54,397 nt of DNA from Candidatus Acidiferrales bacterium (GTDB taxonomy: Bacteria; Acidobacteriota; Terriglobia; Acidiferrales; UBA7541), in the NCBI GenBank assembly GCA_031296075.1, contig JARLGK010000232.1, positions 1 through 54,397 on the forward strand, in the 5' to 3' direction. How positions within the stretch are numbered: position 1 is the stretch's first letter; the number at the start of each line of letters is the position of its first letter. Below are positions 32,381-42,236 of the stretch, in pieces. Under the pieces are notes generated by a model. The model saw only the letters and a program-made list of their open reading frames with translations, did not search any database and was not told the origin of the DNA. Both the position numbers and the translations under genes were made by a program.

Positions 32381-33517
32381 TTAGGATTCCAGCGCGCCGC
32401 CAGAGCCCGCGGGAAGTTCGATCGAATATTTCGTGCGCGCCTTCTCCCGGTGCAGCTCGAACGCCAGCTCGATCAGGCGGTCAATCAGCTTGGGATACGG
32501 CAGCCCGGACGCTTCCCACATCTTCGGATACATGCTGATGGAGGTGAAGCCGGGGATGGTGTTCAGCTCGTTGACGAAAATCTTTCCGGTGCGATTTTCG
32601 AGGAAGAAATCGCAGCGCGCCATGCCCGTGCCATCAATCGCGCGAAAGGCTCGTACCGCGTAATCCTGAAAAGTGGCTACCTGCTTCTTCTTCAGCGGCG
32701 CGGGAATCAGCAGGCGAGTTCCCTGTTCCAGATACTTCGCCGTGTAATCGTAAAACTCGCGATGAGGCAAGATTTCGCCGGGAATGGACGCGCGAATATC
32801 ATCGTTGCCAAGGACAGAGACCTCGATCTCGCGCGCGGTGACGGCCCTCTCGACAACAATTTTCAGGGCGAATTCCGAAGCCGTATCGATCGCGGCGCCC
32901 AATTCATGCGCGGCTTTCACGCGCGTCATTCCCACGGATGATCCAAGTGTCGCGGGCTTCACGAAGACCGGAAAACGAAATTTCTTCTTGATCGCGCGCA
33001 GGACTTTCACCCGCTCGCGCTCCCATTCCGAGCGGCGAAAAGCGAGGAATGGCACGATCGGCAGCCCTGCTTCGGCAAACAATCGCTTCTGGACGTCCTT
33101 GTCCATGCCGACCGCGGAAGCAAGAACCCCTGCGCCGACATAGGGTAGTCCGGCCAGTTCGAGCAGCCCCTGCACCGTGCCGTCTTCGCCGAACGTGCCG
33201 TGCAGCACGGGAAACATCACATCCACGGTGACGCTCGGGTGTCCCGCGCTTGGCGAAAGCGGGACGAGCGACGCGGCGGTTGGGTCCGGCGGCAGCGAAA
33301 CACGTTCGCCCGATTTCAGAACTTCGGGAAGCAGCTTCTGCGCGCCGACGCCGACCAGCCAGCGGCCATCCTTCGTGATGCCGATCGGCACGGCTTCATA
33401 TTTTTCTGGATCGAGCGCCCGGATGACCGACGCCGCCGAAGCGAGCGAGACTTCATGTTCGCCCGAACGCCCGCCAAAGAGCACGCCCACACGCAACTTC
33501 TTCTGAGTGGTCATCAC
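32381..33517 (-). CDS. ddl: D-alanine--D-alanine ligase
   Basis: 378 residues. The N-terminal domain contains [19 protein letters not shown] and [16 protein letters not shown]; the ATP-grasp domain contains [27 protein letters not shown] and [18 protein letters not shown]. It makes the D-Ala-D-Ala dipeptide of peptidoglycan in the cytoplasm. FYDYTAKY and the SVG loop match ordinary Ddl enzymes rather than D-Ala-D-Lac ligases. The ATG at 33517 overlaps the arginase stop, and this is the last gene of its leftward operon. Confidence 0.95.
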   Translation of the reverse strand: MMTTQKKLRVGVLFGGRSGEHEVSLASAASVIRALDPEKYEAVPIGITKDGRWLVGVGAQKLLPEVLKSGERVSLPPDPTAASLVPLSPSAGHPSVTVDVMFPVLHGTFGEDGTVQGLLELAGLPYVGAGVLASAVGMDKDVQKRLFAEAGLPIVPFLAFRRSEWERERVKVLRAIKKKFRFPVFVKPATLGSSVGMTRVKAAHELGAAIDTASEFALKIVVERAVTAREIEVSVLGNDDIRASIPGEILPHREFYDYTAKYLEQGTRLLIPAPLKKKQVATFQDYAVRAFRAIDGTGMARCDFFLENRTGKIFVNELNTIPGFTSISMYPKMWEASGLPYPKLIDRLIELAFELHREKARTKYSIELPAGSGGALES

Positions 33518-34425
33518 AGAATCTTTTTCCCCAGACCGGAAAGAACCAGCTCCACGCCGAGGAGGGCGGTCGTATTGTGGAGGTCAATCACCGGGTTGAT
33601 CTCGACAAGCTCAAACGACACCATCGCGCGGCTATCCGCGATCATCTCCAGCGCCAGGTGCGCCTCGCGATACGTGACGCCGCCGCGTACCGGCGTGCCC
33701 ACGCCCGGCGCATCCGACGGATCCACGAAATCCATATCGAGGCTGACGGCGATTCCCGCCGTGTCGTCTCCGGCAAACCGCAAGGCTTCGGCCATCACTT
33801 CTCGCATGCCGCGCTCGTCGATATCTCGCATGGTAAAGACGTGCACGCCCGATTCCTTTGCAAAGCGCCGCTCCTTCGAATCGAGGTCGCGAATGCCGAC
33901 GAGAGCCACATTGCGCGGCTCGACCATCGGCTTGATTCCAGCGAGTTCCGTGAGTTCCGGCGGGCCGTAACCCATGATCGCAGCAAGCGGCATTCCGTGA
34001 ATGTTTCCCGAGGGCGACGACTCCGGCGTGTTCATATCGCCGTGAGCGTCGAGCCAGATGACGCCGATGCGCTTGCCAATCTTGTTGAAATGGGCGGCGG
34101 CTCCGGCAACCGTGCCAACGGCGATCGAATGGTCGCCACCGAGAACGAGCGGAATCATGTCCTCATCGATCGTCTTGCGGACCGTTTCTGCAAGGCCTTT
34201 GCAGGTTTGCGAAATCTCGTCGAGATATCTCGCCTTTTTTTCGCCATAGGGCTGTTCTTCGGCCTGCGGCACGGACACGTTGCCGACGTCTTCAACCTGA
34301 CGGCCGAGCTGCTTCAGTCGCGATTGCAAGCCCGCGACGCGAAGCGCCGAAGGCCCCATGTCCACGCCGCGGCGGCTGGCGCCCAGGTCCATCGGCACAC
34401 CGATGATCCGTATCTTGTCCGGCAT
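33514..34425 (-). CDS. rocF: Arginase (ureohydrolase family)
   Basis: 303 residues with all manganese-binding motifs: GGDHS, DAHGD, and SLDMDFVDP. The opening MPDKIRIIGVPMDLGASRRG and GPSALR match Bacillus-type arginases, hexamers that split arginine to ornithine and urea. Formiminoglutamase or agmatinase specificity cannot be fully excluded, but the GVDMGPSALR start favours arginase. The ATG at 34425 is preferred to a GTG at 34479 abutting the asnS stop. It overlaps ddl by four bases; no urease or ornithine gene lies nearby. Confidence 0.92.
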   Translation of the reverse strand: MPDKIRIIGVPMDLGASRRGVDMGPSALRVAGLQSRLKQLGRQVEDVGNVSVPQAEEQPYGEKKARYLDEISQTCKGLAETVRKTIDEDMIPLVLGGDHSIAVGTVAGAAAHFNKIGKRIGVIWLDAHGDMNTPESSPSGNIHGMPLAAIMGYGPPELTELAGIKPMVEPRNVALVGIRDLDSKERRFAKESGVHVFTMRDIDERGMREVMAEALRFAGDDTAGIAVSLDMDFVDPSDAPGVGTPVRGGVTYREAHLALEMIADSRAMVSFELVEINPVIDLHNTTALLGVELVLSGLGKKIL

Positions 34426-34479
34426 TTGGCTGATTCTTTTCGCGACCCCGGAAGGACCCCGAGGGTTCCCCAAGCCCAC

Positions 34480-35826
34480 TTAAGGATAGACGCGATAGAG
34501 CATGCGTGGGAAGGGGATGACTTCGCGGATGTGCTCGGTTCCGCAAACCCATGCGACGGTGCGTTCCAGGCCGAGACCGAAGCCCGCGTGGGGCACGCTG
34601 CCGTAGCGACGCAGGTCCAGATACCACTGAAACGCCTCTTCCGGCAGGTTGGCTTCGCGGATGCGCCGGAGAAGCGTCTCGTAGCTCGATTGGCGCTCGC
34701 CGCCGCCGATGATCTCGCCGCCGCCTTCGGGAGCGATCATGTCGAAGCTGAGCGCGAGGTTGGGCCGCACCGGGTCGGTGGCCATGTAGAAGGCTTTCAT
34801 GGCCGATGGATAGCGGTGGATGACGACCGGCTTTTCGAATTCCTTTGAGAGCAAGGTTTCCTCATCGCCGCCGAAATCGTCGCCCCACTTCGCGGGGTTG
34901 CCAGCCTTCTGCAGGACTTTCACCGCTTCGTCATAGCTGATGCGTGGAAATGGCGGAACGATCTTCGCAAGCCTGGCCACATCGCGGCCGAGCGTGGCAA
35001 GCTCCCGCGCGCGATTCTGCACCACTGACTGCACGATCGCGCTGACGAGCCCCTCGGCCAACTCGATCATGTCGTCGAGGTGCGCATAGGCCGCCTCCGG
35101 TTCGAGCATCCAGAACTCGGTCAGGTGCCGCCGCGTCTTCGATTTTTCGGCGCGAAACGTGGGCCCGAATGTATAGACCTTGCCGAGCGCGGCGGCGGTG
35201 GCCTCGACATAGAGCTGGCCGGATTGCGTGAGGTAAGCTTTTTGGTCGTCAATGTAGTTCACTTCGAAAAGGGTGGTGGTGCCTTCGCAAGCCGCGGGCG
35301 TGAAGATGGGCGCGTCGGTGAGCGTATAGCCCTGGCCATCCATGAAATTGCGCGCGGCGCGAACCGCCTCCGCGCGGATTCGCAGGATCGAAGCCTGGCG
35401 CGGCGTGCGTATCCAGAGATGGCGCTGGTCGAGCAGAAAATCCACGCCGTGCTCTTTGAGCTGAATCGGGTAGGGATTCGATTCCGGCACCCGCTGGACC
35501 ACTTCGACAACGCTAATGTGAATTTCGCAGCCGCCGGGGGCGCGCGGCTCGGCCTGGATCTTGCCCGTGGCGATGACGCTGGATTCCTGCGTGAGTCCTT
35601 TGAGCGCGGCGAACGCCTCCGGATTTTCCTTCAGCGAGACGACGCCCTGCATCACTCCGGTGCCATCGCGAAAAATCGGGAAAAGGAGTTTGCCCGATTC
35701 GCGCATGTTGTAAAGCCAACCGCGAATCGTGACCACGCCCCCGACGTGTTCGGCCGCATGCTCGATGGCGACGATGGGGATGGGCGCTTGTGCTTGCTGG
35801 CTCATGGAGTCATTGAAGGTAGGCAT
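34480..35826 (-). CDS. asnS: Asparagine--tRNA ligase
   Basis: 448 residues, a class IIb synthetase. The N-terminal OB-fold anticodon domain (about 20-125, [18 protein letters not shown]) is followed by a catalytic core with motif 2 ([20 protein letters not shown]) and motif 3 ([15 protein letters not shown]). The FWMLEPE segment and absence of an aspartyl-type insertion support Asn specificity. It begins in an overlap (TGATG) with the stop of the upstream TIM-barrel gene and is followed by arginase. Confidence 0.96.
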   Translation of the reverse strand: MPTFNDSMSQQAQAPIPIVAIEHAAEHVGGVVTIRGWLYNMRESGKLLFPIFRDGTGVMQGVVSLKENPEAFAALKGLTQESSVIATGKIQAEPRAPGGCEIHISVVEVVQRVPESNPYPIQLKEHGVDFLLDQRHLWIRTPRQASILRIRAEAVRAARNFMDGQGYTLTDAPIFTPAACEGTTTLFEVNYIDDQKAYLTQSGQLYVEATAAALGKVYTFGPTFRAEKSKTRRHLTEFWMLEPEAAYAHLDDMIELAEGLVSAIVQSVVQNRARELATLGRDVARLAKIVPPFPRISYDEAVKVLQKAGNPAKWGDDFGGDEETLLSKEFEKPVVIHRYPSAMKAFYMATDPVRPNLALSFDMIAPEGGGEIIGGGERQSSYETLLRRIREANLPEEAFQWYLDLRRYGSVPHAGFGLGLERTVAWVCGTEHIREVIPFPRMLYRVYP

Positions 35827-36695
35827 CAGGTGCGGGCCGGCCCGGTCCGGGCGGAATTGGCGCCTTTCTCATCGAGATGTTTTTCAAGTTTGTCGAACAC
35901 CGTGCGAATTTGGTCAAGCGATGGCGAACCCGGAGCAGTTTCCTTCAACTCAAGCACGAGGGGAAGCGGCTCAGGAGTACCCGCGAATTCGCCGAGGACG
36001 GCGTCCCAATCGATGGTGCCTTCCCAGGGAAGCAGGTGCTCGTCCTTCTCGCCGTGATTGTCATGGGCGTGCACGGTGACAACGCGGTCGCGCATCAGCT
36101 GGAAGCCGGCGTCAACGCCACCTTCCATGTGGGCGTGGCCGATGTCGAAGCAGAAGCCCAGATTGTGCAGATGGGTGTCCTTGATGAATTGAGCGAGCGA
36201 CGCGGGAGATCCGAGCTCGTTAGCAGTATTCTCGAGAGCGATGGTGACGCTGCGGTGTTTGGCGAAGATGGCCAGGATTTCGAGCGAATTGAAGGCCGCG
36301 TCAAGCTTGCGCGGTTCCGCCGCCTGATGGCCGGTGGCCAGCTGCTGCGCAAAAAAACGGAATGGAATCGTTTCCGCCACTTCGAGGGCGCGCTTGATTT
36401 CATCCACGGCATCCTGCCGGCGTATGCGTTCCGGATCGGCGATAGAAATGGCGACGCCGCTGCCCCGCCCCGGAGCGGTGTCGCGCTCCGAAGGAGCGTG
36501 GAGCGCGTGAAGCGTCAAACCGTAATCGCCGAGCGATCCGGCGAGTTCGCGCACGGACTGCACCGCGGCGTAGTTGAAATGAAACGTCCCGCAGAATATC
36601 TCGACGCTCGCGATTCCCGCACGCGCGATTTCCGCCAGCAGCGCCGGGGTCAGCGGCTGGTTCCGATACATGTACGTGGAAAGAATGCGCTGCAT
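35826..36695 (-). CDS. Sugar phosphate isomerase/epimerase-like TIM-barrel protein
   Basis: 289 residues of the xylose-isomerase-like / AP-endonuclease-2 fold. Visible metal-site and barrel motifs are [20 protein letters not shown] (Glu ligand), [15 protein letters not shown] (Asp and His) and [22 protein letters not shown]. The GHAH...HAHDN...H pattern is typical of the family. The substrate is unknown; it could be a sugar epimerase, an inositol-type dehydratase or hydroxypyruvate isomerase. It overlaps asnS by one base and lies 111 bases after the mqnD-like gene. Confidence 0.85.
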   Translation of the reverse strand: MQRILSTYMYRNQPLTPALLAEIARAGIASVEIFCGTFHFNYAAVQSVRELAGSLGDYGLTLHALHAPSERDTAPGRGSGVAISIADPERIRRQDAVDEIKRALEVAETIPFRFFAQQLATGHQAAEPRKLDAAFNSLEILAIFAKHRSVTIALENTANELGSPASLAQFIKDTHLHNLGFCFDIGHAHMEGGVDAGFQLMRDRVVTVHAHDNHGEKDEHLLPWEGTIDWDAVLGEFAGTPEPLPLVLELKETAPGSPSLDQIRTVFDKLEKHLDEKGANSARTGPART

Positions 36696-36806
36696 TCCGC
36701 CCCCAGTGCGGCATTCGTGCGAGATGATCTATGGTCAATGGAAACCGCTCCGGCGTCAATAGTTGGCGGGCCGTGCGGCTTTGCGGGCAGAATTGCGCCC
36801 GGCGTA

Positions 36807-37688
36807 TCAGGCAGCTTCTGAGAGGAAATCGACTTTGAAAGACGGCGCGACGAGGCCGGCAGCGGCTCCGCGAGCGAGCAATTCGCGGACGGCACGGCGT
36901 CCCTCTTCGCCGTAGTCGAGAGTCCAGCGGTTCACGTACATGCCGATAAATTTGTCGGCGAGCACGGGGTCCATGTCACGGGCGAACTGCAGGGCGTATT
37001 CGACCGCCGCTTCGCGATGTTCGAGAGCGTAGCTGACGCTCTCGCGAATGATGCGCGCCACCTGGCGGCCGAGGTCTGGACCGAGACTGCGGCGAACGGC
37101 GTTGGCGCCCAGCGGGAGCGGCAGGCCGGTCGATTCCTGCCACCACTGCCCGAGATCGACGACCTTGTGGAGTCCGACTTGCGAAAAAAGAAGCTGGCCT
37201 TCGTGGATCAGCAAGCCCGCCTCGACTTCCTTCGCCTGGACCGCCTGCATGATCTTGTCGAACGGCATGGTCACGACTTCGACATTCGGTTCGAACAATT
37301 TGAGAGCGAGGTACGAGGTCGTGCGCGTTCCGGCTACGGCAATCTTCTTTCCGGCCAGCTCATTTTTCTTGATCTGGTGCGAAGCAACCACGATCGGCCC
37401 GTAGCCTTCGCCGAAACTCGCGCCGCAATCGAGCAAGACGTACTTGTCGGCAACGAACGTATAGCCGTAAAAGCTCACGGCCGTTACGTCGTAGGTTTCC
37501 TTGAGCGCGGCGTAATTCAGGGATTCGATATCCGAGAGAATATGGGTGAATTTGACGCCCGGCAGGCGCACCTTCCCCGTCGCCAGGGCATAAAACATGA
37601 AGGCGTCGTCGCTATCGGGCGAATGCGCGAGTTTCAGGGAGACCGTCTCCTGTGCCGTGGCTGGTGTGGACATTTTCTTAACCATCCT
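36807..37688 (-). CDS. mqnD: MqnA/MqnD family protein, probably 1,4-dihydroxy-6-naphthoate synthase
   Basis: 293 residues with the periplasmic-binding-protein-like fold used by menaquinone enzymes. HSPDSDDAFMFYALATGKV, DIESLNYAALKETYDVTAVSFYGY and GEGYGPIVVAS align with the MqnD pattern. MqnD acts in the futalosine route to menaquinone, cleaving cyclic dehypoxanthine futalosine. MqnA shares the fold, so the exact step is less sure. The ATG at 37688 follows GGAG; the frame extends to 37721. No other mqn gene is in the window. Confidence 0.78.
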   Translation of the reverse strand, partial: RMVKKMSTPATAQETVSLKLAHSPDSDDAFMFYALATGKVRLPGVKFTHILSDIESLNYAALKETYDVTAVSFYGYTFVADKYVLLDCGASFGEGYGPIVVASHQIKKNELAGKKIAVAGTRTTSYLALKLFEPNVEVVTMPFDKIMQAVQAKEVEAGLLIHEGQLLFSQVGLHKVVDLGQWWQESTGLPLPLGANAVRRSLGPDLGRQVARIIRESVSYALEHREAAVEYALQFARDMDPVLADKFIGMYVNRWTLDYGEEGRRAVRELLARGAAAGLVAPSFKVDFLSEAA

Positions 37689-37898
37689 GGCGCTCCGAGG
37701 AAGCTCATCCCGCCGCTGCATTTCGGGGACACCTGACCCGCAAGCCGTTGTTTCTGGTCCGGTGCCCGTGAAAAAAAGCTGCGTTCCGTGTGAGCGTTTT
37801 CCCGCGTGAGTGCCGTCTGAAAACGACCAAGGATACCACAGCGCGTTGCCGCAGGTACAGGTCTGGCCCGGTCGCGGACCTCGAGAAAGTCGGTGTGG

Positions 37899-38588
37899 CT
37901 AGTCGGCTTTTGCAAGAACGAGCGGCAACAGGAATTCCTGAATGCCCTGGTTCTGCTGGGGAGTGAGGCTTTCGAAATGCATGCCCATGCAATCTTCTCC
38001 GGAAATGCGGAGAACGCGCGCGGCCAAGGACACGGGCGGGCCGGAATTCACGTGAATTTTCACTTGCGCGACAGTGCCCATGGGCAGCACGTCGGACGCT
38101 TGCACGAACATGCCGCCGACGCTTATGTCGAGTGTCTTGCCGGTCAGTTGGGTGCTTCCCGATTCGATGGAAACCTTGCAGCTGACCTTGATGCGGCGGA
38201 AGCGGCGTCGCTCGCTCTCGATGGAGTCCTTGGTGGCGCGGAGCAGGCGCAAAATGTCGTGCTTTGCGATCGGCTTAAAGAGGAAGAAGTTGGCCCCGGC
38301 GGCAAAGGCGCGCGCGAGCAGCGCCCTGTCGTCCTCGCCCGTGATTACCAGGATGGGAGTGGAGGTATTCAAGCCGCCCGAACGTATTTTCTTGGTGAGT
38401 TCGATGCCGTCGGGCTTCGGCATGTGCACGTCCAGAAACACGGCGTCGAATTTTTCCCGGGCGAGGCAGGTGACAGCCTGTCCGCTGTGGGTCAGAGCCA
38501 GGGAGTCGATGTCCACCGAGCGCAGGACTTCCTGAATCAGCTCGCAGGTCGCTGCGTCATCGTCCACCACAAGAACCCGGCTTGGCAT
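37899..38588 (-). CDS. Response regulator with REC and PilZ domains
   Basis: 229 residues. REC domain (1-120) with the acidic pair VVDDD, phosphoacceptor D53 in FLDVHMP and conserved lysine in FKPIAK. A PilZ domain follows (about 126-222), with RRFRRIKV as the RxxxR c-di-GMP motif and DISVGGMF as the (D/N)xSxxG motif. Both c-di-GMP motifs look intact. It likely couples phosphorylation to c-di-GMP output. It lies 52 bases after the single-domain receiver gene, in the same direction as the hybrid kinase. Confidence 0.92.
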   Translation of the reverse strand: MPSRVLVVDDDAATCELIQEVLRSVDIDSLALTHSGQAVTCLAREKFDAVFLDVHMPKPDGIELTKKIRSGGLNTSTPILVITGEDDRALLARAFAAGANFFLFKPIAKHDILRLLRATKDSIESERRRFRRIKVSCKVSIESGSTQLTGKTLDISVGGMFVQASDVLPMGTVAQVKIHVNSGPPVSLAARVLRISGEDCMGMHFESLTPQQNQGIQEFLLPLVLAKAD

Positions 38589-38640
38589 GCTCGTCTCCCG
38601 GCAGGCGAATACTCGATTGGATCGATCCGGTTGCCGGCGC

Positions 38641-39033
38641 TCAGCGGCGGGGCTGCGCCTTCGCGGGTACGGTGAGCCAGCGATCGAGTTGTTCGCGGAG
38701 CAATTGAAAATCGATGGGTTTTGAAACGCATGCGCTGCACCCGGCGCGCATCACACGCTCATGATCGGTCGTCATGGCGTGGGCCGTTACGGCAATCACG
38801 GGGATGGCGCGCAATTTCGGATCGCGGCGGATCCATGTGGCCAGCTCCAAGCCATCCTGTGCGCCCAATTGCACGTCGAGCAAGATCGTATCGGGCAGAT
38901 CGCCTTTAAAAGCTGCAAACGCTTCGTCGAGAGTCGTGGCGGTTTGCACTTTGAAGCGTTCCGATTCGAGCCAGTCCACGAGAAGCTCGAGGTTCGCGGC
39001 GTTGTCTTCCACTACCAGAATTCGATGGCTCAT
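38641..39033 (-). CDS. Single-domain response regulator (DivK-like)
   Basis: 130 residues and only a receiver domain: acidic pair ED at 10, phosphoacceptor D53 in ILLDVQLG, and K in ACVSKPIDF. VTAHAMTTDHERVMRAGC is typical of DivK/CheY-type receivers used in phosphorelays. The ATG at 39033 overlaps the stop of the kinase gene (ATGA), so it is translated with it and is probably phosphorylated by or through that kinase. The longer open frame back to 39606 is a shadow of the kinase gene. Confidence 0.92.
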   Translation of the reverse strand: MSHRILVVEDNAANLELLVDWLESERFKVQTATTLDEAFAAFKGDLPDTILLDVQLGAQDGLELATWIRRDPKLRAIPVIAVTAHAMTTDHERVMRAGCSACVSKPIDFQLLREQLDRWLTVPAKAQPRR

Positions 39034-41954
39034 GATTTCTCCACTAGCGCCGGAGGCACCGCTTTCTTCAATTGCCTGAATAACATCTCCTGCCATCGGT
39101 CCTTCTTTTGAAGAAGCGCGGCGCTGTTGGCCCGGAGATATTCTTTCTCCTCGAGCGTCAGCTCCTTGTTCGTCAAAACGAACACCGGCATGTCGGCTGT
39201 CGAGGGATTTCCCCTCCACTGGGCGAGCAACTCGAAGCCGCTTACGTCCGGGAGACTCAAATCCAGAATCACGAGCTCGGGGACCGATTTTGCCACCTTG
39301 GCGCGAGCCGTTGCTCCATCCGCGGCAATGTCCACCAGATATCCGCGGTGCATCAAGGATTCGGCAACGAACTCCCGAGTGGGAGGATGATCTTCCACAA
39401 CCAGCACGGATTGCAGGCCCGTGTGTCCTGAGCGGCTCAGGCAGCGGTCCACGGAAGCCAGAAGCACGAGCTTTTCGACCGGCTTCACGATGTATTCGTC
39501 CGCGCCCAGCAGGGCGCCGGTGGATGGCTGATCGACGATGGTCACCACGATCACGGGAATGTGGGCGGTGCGACGGTCGCTCTTGAGAGCCGTCAGCACC
39601 TGCCACCCGTTGATCGGCCTCATAACGATGTCCATGGTTACGGCGGCGGGCTGCAGCTCGATAGCCATTTCCACGGCGCGCTCCGGCTCGCGGCAGACCG
39701 TGACCAGATAGCCGGCGGAGAGCAGCTGTGTTTCAAGCAGCATTGCGGCGGCCCGATCGTCCTCGACCACGAGAATCTTGGCGACGGCGCCGTCTTCGGA
39801 CTTGTGTTCGATCTCTGGTTCTTCCCGCGGCTCGACGGAAGCGACAAAAGGCAAGGTGAAGTGGAAGCAGCTGCCGGAACCGGGATGGCTCTCCAGGCCC
39901 AGATGTCCACCATGCAGCTCAACCAACCGCTGGGTGATGGACAGTCCCAGGCCCGTGCCTTCCGGGCCTTTCGCGTTCTGCCCCAAACGGTAGAATGCCT
40001 CAAATATGCGCTTTTGCTCTCCCGGAGGAATGCCGGGACCGGAATCGCGCACTTCCATCCGCACGAGATCGCCGACTCTGTTTGCCGCCAGCTCGATCTT
40101 CCCGCCTTCGGGCGTGAATTTGACAGCGTTCCCGAGCAAGTTCATCAGGATCTGCTTCAACCGCATGCCGTCCGCCCGAACGCTCAGTTCCGGCGTCGCA
40201 TGCTTAATGACGACGTGCTTCTTCTTGCTGATCAGGGGATGCAAGGTGTCGCACGCCTCGGCGAAAGCCTGGTCGACGCGCACATTTTCCAGCGCCAATT
40301 GCAGGCGCCCCGCTTCGATCCGGGACAAATCGAGAATATCGTTGATCAGCCGGAGAAGGTGCTTCCCTCCGGTGACAATGTGATTCAGGTAGCGGTGCTG
40401 CTTTTCATTCAGCGGCCCGTAGCGGTCCTCGCGGAGCAGGTCGGAGAAACCGAGCACGGCATTCAGCGGAGTCCGCAGCTCGTGGCTCATCGTGGAAAGG
40501 AACTGGTCTTTGAACCTGTTCGAACGCTCGGCATCGTTCTTGGCAACCACCAGCGCTTCCCGGGTCCGCTTGAGTTCGGTGATATCCCGAGCCGTCGCGT
40601 AAATCAGTCGATCTTTCAAGGAAGGGCTGGCATTCCACATGAGCCAGCGATAGGAGCCGTCCTTGCACAGGTAACGATTCTCAAATCGGATGGCATCGAG
40701 TCCTTCGGCCTGCCGCCCGGCCTCCAGCGCGGTTCGCTCGCGGTCCTCCGGATGGATGAATTCGGTGTAGGGTCTCGAGAGCAGTGCATTCGTGGACCAT
40801 CCAAGCACCTTTTCCCACGCGGGATTGACGCGTTTGAAGTATCCATCGATGCCCGCGATGCAGAGGAGGTCGATGGAGAGCATGAAATAGTTGTCCAGCT
40901 CTTCGCGAGACCGTTTGGCTTCGGTGATCTGCTTGCCGAGCTCTTGATTCAACTCTTGATTTGCAGCCAGAAGGCGCGCCTCGCGTCGCACGAGCAGCGC
41001 CGCGAATGCGGTGGTCAGGAGATAGATGAGCAGGAGGTAGATACTCACCGAACGAAACTGGCTCTTCAAACGCACGGCGGGAGCCAAGGCCTGGCTTGCG
41101 GGGCGTTGGTACAGGGCCGCCCAACCTAGCCGCGGAATCGGCGCGAAGCCGACGAAGCGATCCTGGCCGTCAATCCTGACTCGATCGCTGCCCTCCGCGT
41201 TCGATAACGCGCGGCCAACCAAACCAGATAAGGAGATGCTCACGGGTTCGCTCTGCGACTGAATCTCAGGAGACGCGGCGGCAACGCCGTGCTGGTCTAC
41301 AATTACAAATCCTTCCCACCCGCCCTTTTCAATCGAATTGAACTTAGCAGCTAAGTCGGCCAGGCTGTAAGTGGCCATAAGGATTCCCACGGGGTTACCG
41401 TGCTCGTCGCGAATAGGAACGGCCACGGCTACGACCAGAGGCCGCGAGCCCGCGGCCGTGCGGTAGACCTCCGAAACGTATGGCTGCCAACCCGCAGTGA
41501 CCCCGCGATACCAGTCCCGGTTGGCAAAATTCTGGCCCACAATCGGGTCGGATGGCACGATTGCTCGAAGCGTGCCGTTCGTCTCATAGACACTCGCAAA
41601 CAGGAACGCAGGCTCGAACCTACGAGCCTCCTGAAGTTGGAGATCGATAGAAGGAAGATTACGGCGGGCCCAATCGTCGCGCAGCGAGGAGCGGTCAGCA
41701 ATGGAAGTGAGAATGGTTTCGGCTGAGGTGAGGTCCTTATCCACGATCGCCGCGAGGGTGCGGGCTCTGACGAGGTCGCCCTGCAATTCCCTCTTTTCGA
41801 TTTCCTTCGCTGACTGCAGGTACATCCAGTAAGTCCCGCCCATTAGCGGCAGGATGAAGAGGAAAAGCAGCAATGCCAGGAGCCACGCCCCCCTCCCTGC
41901 GCGTGGATCGATCTTACCGGGAAGCGGCATTTTGCCACCCTGAACAACGGACAT
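39030..41954 (-). CDS. Hybrid histidine kinase: dCache, PAS, HisKA, HATPase and two receivers
   Basis: 974 residues. Membrane helices near 20-42 and 305-325 frame an extracytoplasmic dCache-like sensor (GTLRAIVPSDPIVGQNFANR, NRDWYRG). A PAS domain lies near 355-470, the phosphorylated His in STMSHELRTPLNA near 489, the N-box MNLLGNAVKFTPEGG near 608 and GPGIP/GTGLGLS after it. Two receiver domains follow, beginning near 728 (KILVVEDDRAAAM) and 851 (SVLVVEDHPPTRE). In the first, the acceptor site reads TMDIVM; in the second, ILDLSLPD. AAGGAG five bases upstream fixes the start at ATG 41954 rather than the TTG before it. Confidence 0.94.
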   Translation of the reverse strand: MSVVQGGKMPLPGKIDPRAGRGAWLLALLLFLFILPLMGGTYWMYLQSAKEIEKRELQGDLVRARTLAAIVDKDLTSAETILTSIADRSSLRDDWARRNLPSIDLQLQEARRFEPAFLFASVYETNGTLRAIVPSDPIVGQNFANRDWYRGVTAGWQPYVSEVYRTAAGSRPLVVAVAVPIRDEHGNPVGILMATYSLADLAAKFNSIEKGGWEGFVIVDQHGVAAASPEIQSQSEPVSISLSGLVGRALSNAEGSDRVRIDGQDRFVGFAPIPRLGWAALYQRPASQALAPAVRLKSQFRSVSIYLLLIYLLTTAFAALLVRREARLLAANQELNQELGKQITEAKRSREELDNYFMLSIDLLCIAGIDGYFKRVNPAWEKVLGWSTNALLSRPYTEFIHPEDRERTALEAGRQAEGLDAIRFENRYLCKDGSYRWLMWNASPSLKDRLIYATARDITELKRTREALVVAKNDAERSNRFKDQFLSTMSHELRTPLNAVLGFSDLLREDRYGPLNEKQHRYLNHIVTGGKHLLRLINDILDLSRIEAGRLQLALENVRVDQAFAEACDTLHPLISKKKHVVIKHATPELSVRADGMRLKQILMNLLGNAVKFTPEGGKIELAANRVGDLVRMEVRDSGPGIPPGEQKRIFEAFYRLGQNAKGPEGTGLGLSITQRLVELHGGHLGLESHPGSGSCFHFTLPFVASVEPREEPEIEHKSEDGAVAKILVVEDDRAAAMLLETQLLSAGYLVTVCREPERAVEMAIELQPAAVTMDIVMRPINGWQVLTALKSDRRTAHIPVIVVTIVDQPSTGALLGADEYIVKPVEKLVLLASVDRCLSRSGHTGLQSVLVVEDHPPTREFVAESLMHRGYLVDIAADGATARAKVAKSVPELVILDLSLPDVSGFELLAQWRGNPSTADMPVFVLTNKELTLEEKEYLRANSAALLQKKDRWQEMLFRQLKKAVPPALVEKS

Positions 41955-42236
41955 CAAATCTCCTTCGAGAGGACGCTCGCTCGCCCCACTTTGCCTTTGC
42001 GCGAGCGGACGGCATTATTGGAACCCATCGACGGGCCGAACCTATCTATTCTAGCGACCTGGGCGGATGCCCGACTTCTTTGTGAACGGAGATGACACGA
42101 TCAGTAAATACTCTCTGGACTCTCGTGAGCGACTTCAGCGGTCGCCTCTCGCATTCCTGGCTCGCAGAATCGCTTGGCTCGGTGGGCTGTGGCGCGATGC
42201 GACGCAAGTCCGGTAGAATGCCGCAGGAGATAACCG

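Noticed and set aside
33577-34848. Plus-strand open frame of 423 codons opposite arginase and asnS
   Set aside because: Shadow frame: His/Asp/Arg-rich, no motifs, fully antisense to two certain genes.
39561-41129. Plus-strand open frame of 522 codons opposite the hybrid kinase
   Set aside because: Antisense shadow without domain signatures.
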